Assembly: GCA_009767595.1 (NCBI GenBank)
Contig: VSDK01016286.1
Location: forward strand, 84,218 to 148,217
Length of the DNA: 64,000 bases
Direction of reading: 5' to 3'
DNA from: Symbiodinium kawagutii
Lineage: Eukaryota > Sar > Dinophyceae > Suessiales > Symbiodiniaceae
Shown: positions 23,101 through 33,341 of the stretch, piece by piece
How the letters are laid out: each line of letters begins with the position of its first letter
Numbering within the stretch: the stretch's first letter is position 1
Made by a program: the position numbers and the translations under genes
The notes under the pieces: model-generated
What the model was told of the DNA's origin: nothing
Databases searched by the model: none
The model's input: the letters and a program-made list of their open reading frames with translations, nothing else

Positions 23101-24200
23101 ACAACCATGGGTAGAACCAGCAATGGTGGTTCTAACTAGTAACTGGTATGATAGCTATGGATTCTGGATATATAATTATATATATATATATATACATATA
23201 TAACTAGTGACCCATATATCTAGTAACTAGTATAATAACTAGTAAACCTACAGTAAATATGACTAGTATGTTGGGGGGATACGACCAGCAACCATGGTGA
23301 TAATCAGCAAGTTGTGAAACATATTAGCAACCATGTTTGTAACTAGTGACTATAGTATTTTTGTCTAGTACAATTTGGACAATCAGCAACCAGCAGCAGT
23401 ATAGAACGAGTACATGGGGATACCAACATGTTGACTAGTATAACTATAGTGTATGACTAGTATATCATGAGGATACAACCAGCAACCTGAAGGGATAGCT
23501 GGCAATTATCATGGTGATGAACCAATATACCGGGAAGCCGCTGGGAAAGCTGCTGGGGATACAACTGCAACAAATCACGGGGGATGAGAGCGTGAGAAAT
23601 CGGAATGAAATATCAACGACATATTGGGGATCTAACAAGCAGCCCTAGGCCCTGCAACATGATTTCACCAACATGGGAGGCAACCCGCAAGGGCGGAGGA
23701 CCAGAATATCACCAACATGCATCAATCACTATGATCAGAGAGACGCAACCAGCAGGGAAGTACACATATCAATCTGAGTTTGATAATCTAAGATGATCAA
23801 CGGGGACTTCGTTGACCACCCAGACTTTGTTGACCATCCACTTTGGAGTGGCGGCAGTGAAACGAATAGGTGATTCACCGAAGTAAATTGATTATATATT
23901 GATGTAAAAACATCACTAGTAGTGGCTGATTGACTGCTTTCTATTGGTGATTTCCCACTAACATTGACTACCCAATTTTGGAAGTCACCGGTATAAGCAA
24001 TCAATCAGCAAGGTCCATGGCAGTGAAACACTACCAACCAACTTCGAATGATGTGACTCCACAACACCAGAACGCACATCTATAGGCCCATCAGTGGTTT
24101 ATTGCTTGACCTTATTGAAACTTGGACTATGTAACCCTTGACCCTTCCTGTTTGGTCACTTGTGAAAAGAACACTGAAACATCTCCAAGCCATCGTTGAG
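23101..24200 (+). other. intron-like stretch
   Basis: TA-rich run at 23165-23210 and many ACTAGTATA/CAACCAGCAACC words; no TIR element with clear ends. Open frames at 23605-23796 (+), 23735-24004 (-) and 24080-24367 (-) show no motif. Confidence 0.35.
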
Positions 24201-24276
24201 GTGTCAATCAGCTCCGCGATCCTCATGGTGTCTTCGTGACCACCGCGGGTGATGTGTACATTGCGGACGCTTGGTG
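24201..24276 (+). CDS. NHL-repeat exon
   Basis: Acceptor CATCGTTGAG immediately follows an in-frame TGA, so the exon must start here. Entering with GT, the frame reads VNQ then LRDPHGVFVTTAGDVYIADA then W. This is a full NHL first half: NQL-x-x-P-x-GVFV, G-D-V-Y-I-A-D. The donor is GTACAG within the second Trp codon (phase 2). Read through, it stops at TGA three codons later. Confidence 0.68.
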
Positions 24277-24786
24277 GTACAGCTGTTGAGCAACCGACCA
24301 ATCCATCCATCCTAGAATATCCTAGATCGGATCTGATAGGTTTTGCAAACGGCTTTATGATCCACATGGTTTTCTGGTGTCCATGGTCATGAGTTCCAAT
24401 ATACCGAATTTAACATAACAAAGACCCGGTCATTCAAGTTTTTGGTTTCGGTCGTTAGATGGTTGCATAAGTAATGGCCAGCCACCAACCACACCGGAAA
24501 AACAACAATCACCAAGTATCGTTCTGCATTCGGCACACAGCCATAGCTCCAGTATGCCAAGCCATGCCTGAACGGAAACCTCCAATGGTTTGAGAACCTT
24601 AGGGATGTCCGGGATGTTCATGATCATGAACTATCCCCTGGGATCGATTAGAGTCCAGCCATTGAAGATACGAGGATTCGGGCCAAACATATCCAAACAT
24701 GATCATCGTGCCAGAATTTTAGATGCTAATGAGCTCCCAGCAGCTCGTGAAATAGTCATGGCCGACAACTTGTACTCAGTGTGGAG
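24277..24786 (+). other. intron-like stretch
   Basis: AT-rich sequence; a + frame at 24590-24817 overlaps the next exon in another frame. No element recognised. Confidence 0.3.
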
Positions 24787-24899
24787 CTGGCATCTTTGGG
24801 ACAAGGGTCGCTCCTAGCTCGCTGCGAGGACACTGGCAATGACCGGATCCAGAAGGTCAGTGGTGGTGTCGCCACGATCATTGCAGGCGGAACTGGAAG
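24787..24899 (+). CDS. NHL-repeat exon
   Basis: After GTGTGGAG the frame reads LASLGQGSLLAR then CEDTGNDRIQKVSGGVATII then AGGTGR, leaving in phase 2 before GTGGAT. Landmarks: D-T-G-N-D-R-I-Q in the NHL position and A-T-I-I-A-G-G at the blade end. The stretch GSLLA echoes the exon at 18481-18539, suggesting exon duplication. Confidence 0.65.
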
Positions 24900-24959
24900 G
24901 TGGATTGGTGATGGTGATTCACCGATTGACCATGGGATTCGCTAATGGTCAATATGTGG

Positions 24960-25044
24960 GTGGTTTCTCAAGCCAGTTTGGGGACCCCAATGTAAATGGT
25001 TAATAGCTGGATGATTTGGCGGAACCCCTATTTTGAGAAACCAC
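24960..25044. mobile_element. Family A TIR element, copy 5
   Basis: Left GTGGTTTCTCAAGCCAGTTT (diverged), right CCCCTATTTTGAGAAACCAC, core TGGATGATTTGGCGG. Located just downstream of the 24899 donor. Confidence 0.8.
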
Positions 25045-25583
25045 CATATAGTGGTTGCTTACTACCATGACCGTCATTCATTGCTGAGTCACCACAGCAA
25101 TCAATATATGACAATAGCCGTAATGAACATTGTGCTATATTGATTCATTGGCTATATTATATAATCATTGCGACCATAAACCAATTATAAATAATCGTTA
25201 TATGTTATATAACCATGGTACGAATGGCCAAGAATGGTGGCTTCATTCTTTCAGTGGCTTCGTAGTCTCCCTGGTGGTTCACAGCTCACTGGAGTTTCTG
25301 TGGGGGCTGGAGATGAACCTTGGCGGCCATCTTTGACCATGACTTGTTGTCAGTTCAATGTTCCAATGGATCATCGGACAGTTCAAATCTGGGCCGCAAC
25401 ACCATTCGATGTTCGATTGTCTATCTGGAGAGGGTTTCAGCTTCACGTGGTGATAGTTGTTCGGACAAGAGATTGGGAAGGAAAATACTTGGAATATGAG
25501 TAGATCAGATAGACATAGATAGACCACGGGTAGATCTTGGTAGATCATGAAGCTTCAAAACGGTTGGTACGTGTAGTTCACAG
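25045..25583 (+). other. intron-like stretch with a weak open frame
   Basis: The + frame at 25234-25503 (QWLRSLPGGSQLTGVSVGAG.. IWRGFQLHVVIVVRTRDWEG) is protein-like in places but lacks splice support and a recognised domain. The rest is AT-rich. Confidence 0.3.
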
Positions 25584-25671
25584 TAGATCCATTCACCGGG
25601 ACGCCAGGCGATGGGATGGCGAGTCCAGGGGCAAACTCCGTCCTGAAGCGACCCGAGGCACCGGAACGGGG
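25584..25671 (+). CDS. NHL-linker exon
   Basis: From TTCACAG to CGGGG|GTGAGA. The frame reads DPFTGTPG then GDGMASPGANSVLKRPEAPE. GDG-x-x-x-x-GA-x-x-L-x-x-P resembles the linker and first strand that separate NHL units. An overlapping frame (RDARRWDGESRGKLRPEATR) is also open. Confidence 0.45.
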
Positions 25672-26532
25672 GTGAGACCCGTGGGTCCCTCCATGGGTCT
25701 CCGAGGATTTTACCGAAGATCGGTTGGCTGAGCTACCCTCATGGCCTGATCGGGAGTCAGCTGATGACTCACGAACAGTTGGAATAAGAGCTCGGCCGAG
25801 GCCACATAGTGGTTGTGGTTTACAATGCCAGTAGCTTTCAAGATGATCGTTCAAAACCGAATGACCTTTGATTTCGGCCGCCATCTCAAACATTGTTCAC
25901 AACTCAAAGTGTTTGCTGGTATGTGGTACTGATCCATGTCTGTATACCTGCATACGTTCTATACTTTTCATCTTTTGTCTGTAGAAACTGTACAGCAGAA
26001 GGTATTCTTTCTTGCGGCTTCATGCTCAAGCATACCTCACCACATATCAACGTCATATCCCGGACTTGGCGTAAGTTTCCTTCCAAATTGACTTTCCATG
26101 GTTTTCCCATCACTGCCTGTAGCTGTTGGCAAGGGTTCCAACAACTTCCAACGCTGAAACCAGGGCTTCAATGGGTTTCCCATGAACCCAGTAACATCAG
26201 CACCACTTGCCCTGCAGCGTTTGGTGCTACTTGGATATGCATCCCCACTTAGCAACTGGTGCCATTCAATGGTTCTCTGGGCTATAAGCCACCGTCTAGC
26301 TGTCATTTGCCATGGTTGTGGGTCCCAGGGAACTAAGCCATTTGGCTATGGGTCAATATTAACCAACAATAATGAGGGATAATGAAGGGAAAACAATGGT
26401 TAATGATGGGAACTAGGAGTACAGGGTTTTGACCCATAGCCATATCCCAGGGAACTGGCTCCCATTTGCACATCCAGCCCCATAGGTTCGGAGGTGAGAC
26501 TTCCCCGTCACGGTCCAACACGGTGACCTGAG
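25672..26532 (+). other. intron-like stretch with family B copy
   Basis: Contains the family B element at 26343-26442. A short possible exon at about 26452-26487 (ELAPICTSSPIGSE before GTGAGA) lies between it and the next NHL exon. The 119-codon + frame at 25893-26252 and the minus frame at 26037-26306 have no motif support. Confidence 0.3.
26343..26442. mobile_element. Family B TIR element, well preserved
   Basis: TGGCTATGGGTCAATATT at the left and GGGTTTTGACCCATAGCCA at the right. The core AAAACAATGGTTAATGATGG and GAACTAGGAGTACAGGG match the family consensus closely. Confidence 0.88.
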
Positions 26533-26622
26533 GGCATCTTCGTGACCTCCAGCTACTTCTACGTCAGCGACACTGGACAGCAGCGCGTGGTGAGATATGG
26601 TCTGGCCGGTGGCGATGGTGTT
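26533..26622 (+). CDS. NHL-repeat exon
   Basis: Acceptor GGTGACCTGAG. In phase 0 it reads GIFVTSSYFYVSDTGQQRVV then RYGLAGGDGVV. It has FVTSS..FYVSD, T-G-Q-Q-R in the NHL position and an A-G-G-D-G linker. The donor is either GTGAGA after QQRV (26590), the same position as the 'NHR|' introns at 28969 and 32639, or GTAGAC at 26623. The uninterrupted frame stays open to 26757. Confidence 0.62.
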
Positions 26623-26921
26623 GTCGTAGACTCTCGGCAGCAACCAGGGAGGACTGTGGAAGCCCAACATAGGGGTAGCAATGGCAGGGGAACGAAGAAC
26701 CATGAACACCATCATAACGAGACCAACCATATGCTATCAGTGGATAGGGCCCATTGAATATTCAGACAAGCTCGGGGCATTGCTGACCATCAGTTCACCA
26801 TCGCCAGCCATCACCAACCATCACCTAACCAGCACTAAGCATCAACCATCACTTCAACCATGGTTAACCACCAGTAAACAATCCTTAATCATCACTAACC
26901 ATCCTGAACGATTCTCCACAG

Positions 26922-27030
26922 GACATGTTGTTTCATGTTGTTTCAATCCTTTTCCATCCACGGCGATCAGCCTAGGCTGGAGGCAATGGATTCGGCTCGG
27001 CAACCGACCAGTGACTGGAGCTGATCGTTG
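26922..27030 (+). CDS. putative exon, unknown function
   Basis: Acceptor ATTCTCCACAG with a pyrimidine-rich tract, donor GTTG|GTGAGA. A frame entering with two bases reads HVVSCCFNPFPSTAISLGWR then QWIRLGNRPVTGADR. A second frame (IHGDQPRLEAMDSARQPTSD) is open but stops before the donor. It sits between NHL exons and is probably a blade segment with little sequence identity left. Confidence 0.4.
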
Positions 27031-28195
27031 GTGAGATGGCTAAATGGTGAGCTGGGGCAAGGCTTTAACCATTAACAATGGGGGATAGAAACCAACAGTA
27101 GTTGATAATTGATAATAGTTAATTATACTATGATTAAATTTTAGGCTTGTTATAAGAATAGCTCTTGAAATATTTAAGCCAAGTCGTCATCTTAAGCAAA
27201 ACCGGTTAACCGTTATCACACAATAGTTGCTACAATAAGATTGCTAAAAGTGGTCAATAGCTGCTGGTTTATCAGGTATGATAATCAATATATCAATACT
27301 GGTTGCAGATCATGTTGTAATATATAACCATAGCTATTTTAAACAGGAATAGTGGGCTAATAGTTTGGGGTTGGGTAAATACTTACAATAGTTCGTTATG
27401 CACCAACAATGGTTCATGATGGTTATAATCATATGATCCTAATGGTCAAGAACCAACAATAGTGGACAATAATGGTTTGCCATGGCGAACAAGGGTTTAA
27501 AATTTTGGGAAAGCAACCAACAATAATCACTGGACTACAACGGTGAAGATGGTACACCAGGGGTGACCTACAGCCAAATATGTATGTGGAACTGTTCATG
27601 TTCATCTAAACTTAACATGTTCAACATAGTGAGCCGATCCTTGTTAAGATACTGGCTAAGAATAACTAGGTAGTCATCACCTGACGTTTCATGAATCTTA
27701 ATGATAGCGAACAAAAATGGTTGCTACTAGATGGTTAATGATGGTTAACGTAATAGTTTTAATCATGGTAACTGCTACAGCTGGTTCGTTGGAATGTTTT
27801 TTTCGTTGCCAATCGATGTTACACACAAATGATGCTTTATGATTGTTCATGACAGCCACGTACAGAATAGTGGCTCCATAGGGTTCGATATAGTTGTGCT
27901 GATGGGGAGTCTAGTTGTCACTCATGATTCACCACTAGACACAGACTGGATGGTGAATATGATGGGCAATCATAGTCAACGATGGTCGATCCTGAGCCGT
28001 TGCATAGATCAAAAGTCCTGTCTAGGCAGCTTCAACTAAACTGCGATTCGCGAAGGAGAGTTCTGCTTGACTGGTGATGGGTATGAACCTACCTGGATTG
28101 CTCTTTTCACACATCACGGAGCCACAGGGTGACAGAAATTTTACAGCTACCGGAGCAACCAATGCCCAAGTCTTTACGCCCAATCTTTGACCCAG
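27031..28195 (+). other. intron-like stretch
   Basis: AT-rich with repeated AATGGTTA/ATAGTGG words; no TIR element with clear ends. A + frame at 27839-28039 has no motif. Confidence 0.35.
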
Positions 28196-28270
28196 GCTAT
28201 CCTATCCCACGGGAATTTTTGTGGATGAGAACGCAGAGGACTCCCAAAGGGCCAAACGGCGATGGGCCAA
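28196..28270 (+). CDS. NHL-repeat exon
   Basis: Acceptor CTTTGACCCAG. Entering with one base it reads LSYPTGIFVDENAEDSQRAK then RRWA, with the L-x-Y-P-x-G-I-F-V-D strand typical of NHL units and a W where the blade core is expected. The donor is taken as GTTCAC. The frame remains open past it (KFTHLFGTFKLLFW), so the 3' end is uncertain. Confidence 0.58.
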
Positions 28271-28454
28271 GTTCACACACCTTTTTGGCACGTTCAAATT
28301 GCTATTCTGGTTGGTAGTTCGATGGACATTTTTTCGATTGTCAATAGTGCTAAATAATGGTTAGTACTGGAGGATAAGAAGCAACAAAAAGATGATGAAA
28401 CAACTACCTGGTTGCTGGTTTGATTGACATTTCTACTTTTCTCGTATTTTTCAG

Positions 28455-28602
28455 GACGGGGTGGTGACCCACCACCAAGCAGCTGTTGGCTTGGCTTTGG
28501 ATGGTGCTTCTCAAGGAAAAACTCAACCAACCCAGGTCGAGCCACTGGGAAGCAGCTTCAAAACTTCAAAATCAGCCAGGCTTGTCCTACGTTTGTCCGC
28601 TG
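28455..28602 (+). CDS. putative exon, unknown function
   Basis: Strong acceptor CTCGTATTTTTCAG and donor GCTG|GTAACC. In phase 0 it reads DGVVTHHQAAVGLALDGASQ, continues GKTQPTQVEPLGSSFKTSKS, then ARLVLRLSAG. Well-mixed composition with a hydrophobic tail. No domain recognised. It lies between NHL exons, so it is likely a loop or insert of the same protein. Confidence 0.5.
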
Positions 28603-28860
28603 GTAACCTTGCCAGGCTGATGGTGTGCACCACGAAGTTCATGGTGATGACGGGCAGGGGCCCCTTGTCTTACATATGATATGCATATCTATCCAAAGAA
28701 GTGAGATATATCCAAGCATCCACATCATTCCATATCCATCCTTGTATATCCAAACATCTTCAAACATGTATGTTTTTTTGAATCATGTTTTCTAATCATC
28801 ATTAATGATTAGTGATGCATAAATCCAAACATCTTCAAACATCCGTTCCATGATGCGAAG

Positions 28861-28968
28861 ACCTGGCCAACGCAGCCATCCACAACCGCCCATTCAGCTG
28901 AGCGGAAACCGCAGGAGCTGGGCGTTCCCATCAACAACGTCTACGTGGTGGACACCGCCAACCATCGG
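28861..28968 (+). CDS. NHL-repeat exon
   Basis: Acceptor GATGCGAAG and donor CATCGG|GTGCCT, exactly 36 codons in phase 0. It ends GVPINNVYVVDTANHR, the canonical YV-x-D-T-x-N-H-R of an NHL blade, cut right after Arg. The next exon supplies the rest of the blade, which confirms + strand and frame. Confidence 0.75.
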
Positions 28969-29113
28969 GTGCCTTTCTTTTGATCAACAATCATTCTGAT
29001 GTTTATCAATGACAGGATATAAGCATGATAAAGAGAATTTTTTACCATGTGCATGACATCATTGTGATTGCTGGCTGCACGGGGTGCCCGTGTCCCACCC
29101 TGCCCGCTCCCAG

Positions 29114-29233
29114 GTCATGCGTGTGCGCGACGACACCTTCGCGGCCACCATCGTGGCGGGCGACTGCCTTGAAAGCCCCACTTACATCACGCCCTGCATT
29201 GGCGCAGCTAGGATCAGCTACGGGGCGGGGCCG
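29114..29233 (+). CDS. NHL-repeat exon
   Basis: Acceptor CCCGCTCCCAG and donor GGCCG|GTGAGG, exactly 40 codons in phase 0, third positions about 85% GC. It reads VMRVRDDTFAATIVAGD then CLESPTYITPCIGAARISYG then AGP. Joined to the previous exon this gives VDTANHR-VMRVRDDTF..TIVAGD, a complete NHL blade end. The intervening intron is 145 bp (28969-29113), one of the shortest here. Confidence 0.75.
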
Positions 29234-29773
29234 GTGAGGCTTCTTTGCCTTTGTTTTTTGGGTTTAAGACAACTCTGAGCCCTTAACAAACCATTGAGGG
29301 GGAGGAAATTTAAGGTGGTTGACTATTTTCACCACCTCAGCCTTACGACCGAAAACCCAACGAAGCCCTTGTGTATCATTGTTGTTACTGTACTCGTTGG
29401 GGAAGTACCCAACTAAATCCTTTGCCATGGTTATCCCCAACTATGGTTATTACCTAATAATTACCATGGATGATTGGAGAATTTCCACGGACAAGCATTG
29501 TGTATCCCCAATGTACCCCTTGCTTATCATCATGGTTTTTAGCTGCAAAGTCGCTCAAACTCGTCGGTTGACTACCCCACCAAATCATCATGGTGATTTA
29601 ATCCTTGGATATTACCCAACTTGTTGGTCATTTACCCAACTATATAATCCCAACTAAATCCTTGGTTATTACTCAACTTGTTGAAAAAAAATACCCAGCT
29701 AATCCCAACTCATCCCCAGCTAAACCCCAACTCATCCCCAGCTAAACCCTTGGCCGTCACCGTGGTTTTCCAG

Positions 29774-29857
29774 GTCGTTTGTTGCTTCCACGAACCGAGG
29801 GAGGTCTCCACGATCCACTGCGGCCGGGACCAGACACTGCAGAAGAGTTGCGGCTCG
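29774..29857 (+). CDS. putative exon following the NHL pair
   Basis: Acceptor GTGGTTTTCCAG, donor GCTCG|GTAGCT, 28 codons in phase 0, so it joins in frame to the exon ending at 29233. It reads VVCCFHEPREVSTIHCGRDQ then TLQKSCGS. The four cysteines could indicate a disulfide-bearing loop, consistent with a secreted product. Confidence 0.5.
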
Positions 29858-30066
29858 GTAGCTGGTTGTTTCACGGGTGCCTGGGGGCCTACGGGAAGCT
29901 ATGGGTCAAGCAGTTGACATACCAATAATAGCTGGATAATGGTTAAAAGCTGGTTAAGGTGGTTAACAACAGGGGATGATAATCAAGCAACGAATGGTCA
30001 ACTTGTTAAATAATGGTAAATGAGGGACTGTAACTAACAATAGTACGAGATATACCAGCCATATAT

Positions 30067-30282
30067 AGCTGTGGGTCAACATTAATCAACCAATAATAGC
30101 TGGTTAATGGTTAACAAGAGCGGCTAATAAGTAACAAGTATAGGGAATAAGTATATACTGTACCAACTATGATATGGCTATGGGTCAATATTAACTAAAC
30201 AACTAATGGGGGATACTCACCAACAATCATAGGGAATACAATGCCTAATGATGGGGAAGCAAGGGTACAGGACCCACAGCCA
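30067..30282. mobile_element. two family B elements in tandem
   Basis: The first starts GCTGTGGGTCAACATTAATC and is incomplete at its right end. The second starts ATGGCTATGGGTCAATATTA (30173) and ends GGTACAGGACCCACAGCCA. They share the TATAGGGAATA-type core. Confidence 0.7.
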
Positions 30283-30649
30283 AGAGTTTATACGCAGTGG
30301 TCAAGAGTGGTACGTAGTGGTTGATAAGGATGGTTATAAGAATAGTGGATATAGTGGTTGATAGTTTCGATTACGGGTTGACAATGATTGATAGTGGGTA
30401 GTAATGGCTGATAGTGGTTAGTATTGGTTGATAATAGTTAGCAATGGGTAGTGTGGATGGTTGACAATTATGGAGAAAAGTGGTTAGTGGTTAGCACTAG
30501 TGCATGCTGGATAATCAATCATAGGACTCCATGTAACATGGTGTTAATCACCCACACTGGTTCATAAAGGATGAGTATCAATAATGGTTAATCACCGGTT
30601 GTAGGACATTCGCTAGTATTGATTTTAGTTCAATTCAGCAATCATTCAT

Positions 30650-30747
30650 ATAATGGGGGTGCCCCCAAATTATCCAGTTGTTTTACCATTCATAGTAATA
30701 AATAAACCATAACTTTGGGGTGCCCGGTGGCTTAAGAACTCCTCCAT
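30650..30747. mobile_element. Family A element, degenerate copy 6
   Basis: Only GGGGGTGCCCCCAAATTATC and GGGGTGCCCGGTGGCTTAAG remain recognisable at the ends; the core CATTCATAGTAATAAATAAACC fits the family. Confidence 0.5.
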
Positions 30748-31435
30748 ATATTCATTAATGATTTGCCAGACAGTCTAACCCACATATCTCCTCGATGCTC
30801 ACTGGTCTACCCCAGATTTTGACAACCCATTCGCAGTTGAAACAAAAGGATTCCAGACGGGCTGTGCAGTATGGTTCGGTGTGACGGAACAGAAAACAAT
30901 ATCGCTGAACATGTCAAGGTCCACCACTAATGCCAAACTGTAATGGCCAAACAATATCACGAAACTACATGGATGCACACTGTAATGATGGAACATACTA
31001 ATTAGTTTATGATTTATAGTTGATTATTCTAGTGGCCAATAGTGGTTGATAGTAGTTAAATCTGGTTGAAAGTGCTTGATGTAAATGTTAATAACTAACT
31101 GCAATGGTAAATGGTGAAGTAATGATGGTTAAGTAATGCCCAACAAACCTAACAGTCATGGTTTATGTTGAACTATACCACGGCTGCTTGACATCTGCGA
31201 ACTTGCATGTTGTAAGTTGTTGGGTAGGTTTCTGTAACACATGGGCACGCTACCAACGTGAACTAGCTACTGGCTTGGTGAAAGTGCCTATGCTGATGCC
31301 TAATTTGATTTGTAGCGAAAACTTGTACAAGTCAAGAAACCCTGGGTCATTCTGCATTCGGCTGACAACAGTACTTCGACCATCAGCAGTCTTGATAGGA
31401 CTTTGTTTGTCACAATTACAAGGATATGTCATATG

Positions 31436-31532
31436 GTGGCTTCTCAAAATAGGGGTGCCCTAACTCACCCTTTACATTAACCATTTGTTAAAATAAACCA
31501 ATCATTGTGTTGTCCCCGGTTTTGAAAAACAC
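31436..31532. mobile_element. Family A TIR element, copy 7
   Basis: Left GTGGCTTCTCAAAATAGGGG, right CCCCGGTTTTGAAAAACACC. CATATGG to the left and CACATGG to the right may be a diverged target duplication. Confidence 0.75.
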
Positions 31533-32576
31533 CCACATGGTCAACCATTCTTCTGTTCATAGGATGCTTGTGGAGGTGCAGGTTTTTAACCCACAGCCAT
31601 GTGATACTGTAGTTTCCTGCACTTTCAGCATGCTTGGAAGCTAGAGCTTTCGGTTTACATGGTGTCACCTGCCACGATTGGTGTTTGATACCAGTAAGTC
31701 GAAGTGATTCAACCTCAGAGTGCCGTAATTTTGAGTCCCGACATTTTGCGCTCTATTCAAACCAGTATGCTCTATGTATGACCTCAAGTATTTCCATGTA
31801 TTTCTGCAAATATGACAGAAAGAAACAACACGTAAGGCAAGTATCAGGAAAGATTTTGTCGGAAGAAACAGAAACAATCAACTTTTCGCGTTCCCTACCT
31901 GCCATGCTGAGGAACCCCTCCGGTGACAATCCGCCCATCTACCACTTCTTAGGCCCCACAGGCGGTGCGATGGGACCAGGATGGCGTCCAGCTTGATGGA
32001 GCCCTCCATGCCAAGCCTCGGGGAATCGCTGGAGAATCCATAATTTCAACGCCTGGGTTGTCTTGGTTGAGGGTATCAGTATAGGATGATGGTGGTATAG
32101 GATGATGGTGGATCCATATTCAGAAAAAGCACCTCAAGTTTTGTCATGGCTGGTTATTTGCATTCAAACACGGTCTGTTCAAGATGGATTTCCCACTAGT
32201 CAGGTGCTCATTTGGGTTATCCAATCATGTTGACCCATGACCATGGTAGCTTCCGATCTGGATGTAGGGAGGGTTTTTCGCTCTCAACAAACCTGTGGAA
32301 GCACAATTCTCTGCGATAGGATTTGAACAATGCTCATTTACCTCACGCAAATCTCCGAACATACGTATGTTTTGAATATCTAAGGGGTCCACATGGCATT
32401 GCAAACCTTCCTGGTCCTCATTTTCCTTTTGCTATTTGTACGCCCCACGATCTAAACGCACTCAATTGTCATAGACGGAATGACCCCAAGCTCTTCAATT
32501 GTCTTTGGGATTTTCCACTACACTTGCAGACAGTATGAGCATTTTTGACAGAATGCATCAATGATTGCACCTGCAG

Positions 32577-32638
32577 GTCTTGATGTCACCCTGGGTACGC
32601 CGGTGAATCTTACTGTGGCCGATACGCTCAACCATCGT
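32577..32638 (+). CDS. NHL-repeat exon
   Basis: Acceptor GCACCTGCAG. Entering with GT it reads LDV then TLGTPVNLTVADTLNHR and ends in phase 0 at CGT|GTGACT. The core L-T-V-A-D-T-L-N-H-R is clear, and the intron falls at the same place (after NHR) as at 28969. Unspliced, the frame runs VTWSELCTLF then stops. Confidence 0.65.
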
Positions 32639-33311
32639 GTGACTTGGAGCGAGTTATGTACTCTTTTTTAGTACCAGCGAGGACAAGGAGCACTTTGATC
32701 ATTTATTTTTTTTAATATATATATATATATATAATTGATGTGTCATTATTGATTTGTCATTTGGGTATGTGCCAAGCCATAGTGGCACCTCCACTCAACC
32801 AATGGTTTTCATTTGTAACACCATCTTTTGGTGAGGCCCATTGGTTGCCCGGCTTGGCACGTAGCCATGGCTTTGTTGCATCTCCGAGGTGACTGGTCGG
32901 TTCTAAGAATTGGTCGGTACCGTAGGTTTGTTTTAAGGGGGAAATGGGTGGCTTCGGGATTGGACAGCTTCAGAATGTTGGCTGAAAGGTGGTCTTAGTA
33001 TCGCTCAGGAAATTCTTTGCCACTTCGCTGGATTTCCGGCAAGTTTTCCCTGAAGTTAAATTACTTGGAGCTCGAAGAGAGATCGTTCTTGTGGTGCAAT
33101 TGGTCCGTCCATGTTACCCCACTGCCCTGCTTTATTATCTTGTACCCATGTGATTCATGAATGCTGTAGGGCTGTAGCACTCACAATTCAGTTTCCCAAC
33201 TATATATTTGCCAATCAACCATATGGCTGTGGGTCCTCTATAGCTCTGGTGAACATGAACCATACAGCGGCTGGGGGATGGCAACAGACCAGCTGCACCC
33301 AATGGTTTCAG
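32639..33311 (+). other. intron, phase 0
   Basis: Begins GTGACTTGG and ends TGGTTTCAG. It contains a TATATATA run near 32715-32735 and a stray family B tip (ATGGCTGTGGGTCC, 33222). No gene seen. Confidence 0.4.
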
Positions 33312-33341
33312 GTCTTGATGTGGTATCGCTCCGACACCTGA
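33312..33341 (+). CDS. probable completion of an NHL blade, ending in TGA
   Basis: After TGGTTTCAG the phase-0 frame reads VLMWYRSDT then TGA at 33339-33341. Placed after the exon ending LNHR, this gives NHR-VLMWYRSD, strikingly parallel to NHR-VMRVRDD at 28.97/29.11 kb. No GT donor precedes the stop. This is therefore either a true C-terminus, a premature stop in a decaying copy, or a noncanonical donor. Confidence 0.45.
   Translation, partial: VLMWYRSDT

Larger units (their letters stand above)
29858..32576 (+). other. long intron-like stretch with TIR elements
   Basis: Holds a partial family B end at 29898, a family B pair at 30067-30282, and family A copies at 30650 and 31436. A minus frame at 31250-31447 (SPIKTADGRSTVVSRMQNDP) and a + frame at 31848-31986 (ILSEETETINFSRSLPAML) look somewhat protein-like, but neither is tied to clear splice sites. 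I do not call them. Confidence 0.3.

Noticed and set aside
31158-31463. 101-codon + frame and its antisense partner
   Set aside because: Both strands are open to a similar extent, no motif, and the frame runs into a family A element.
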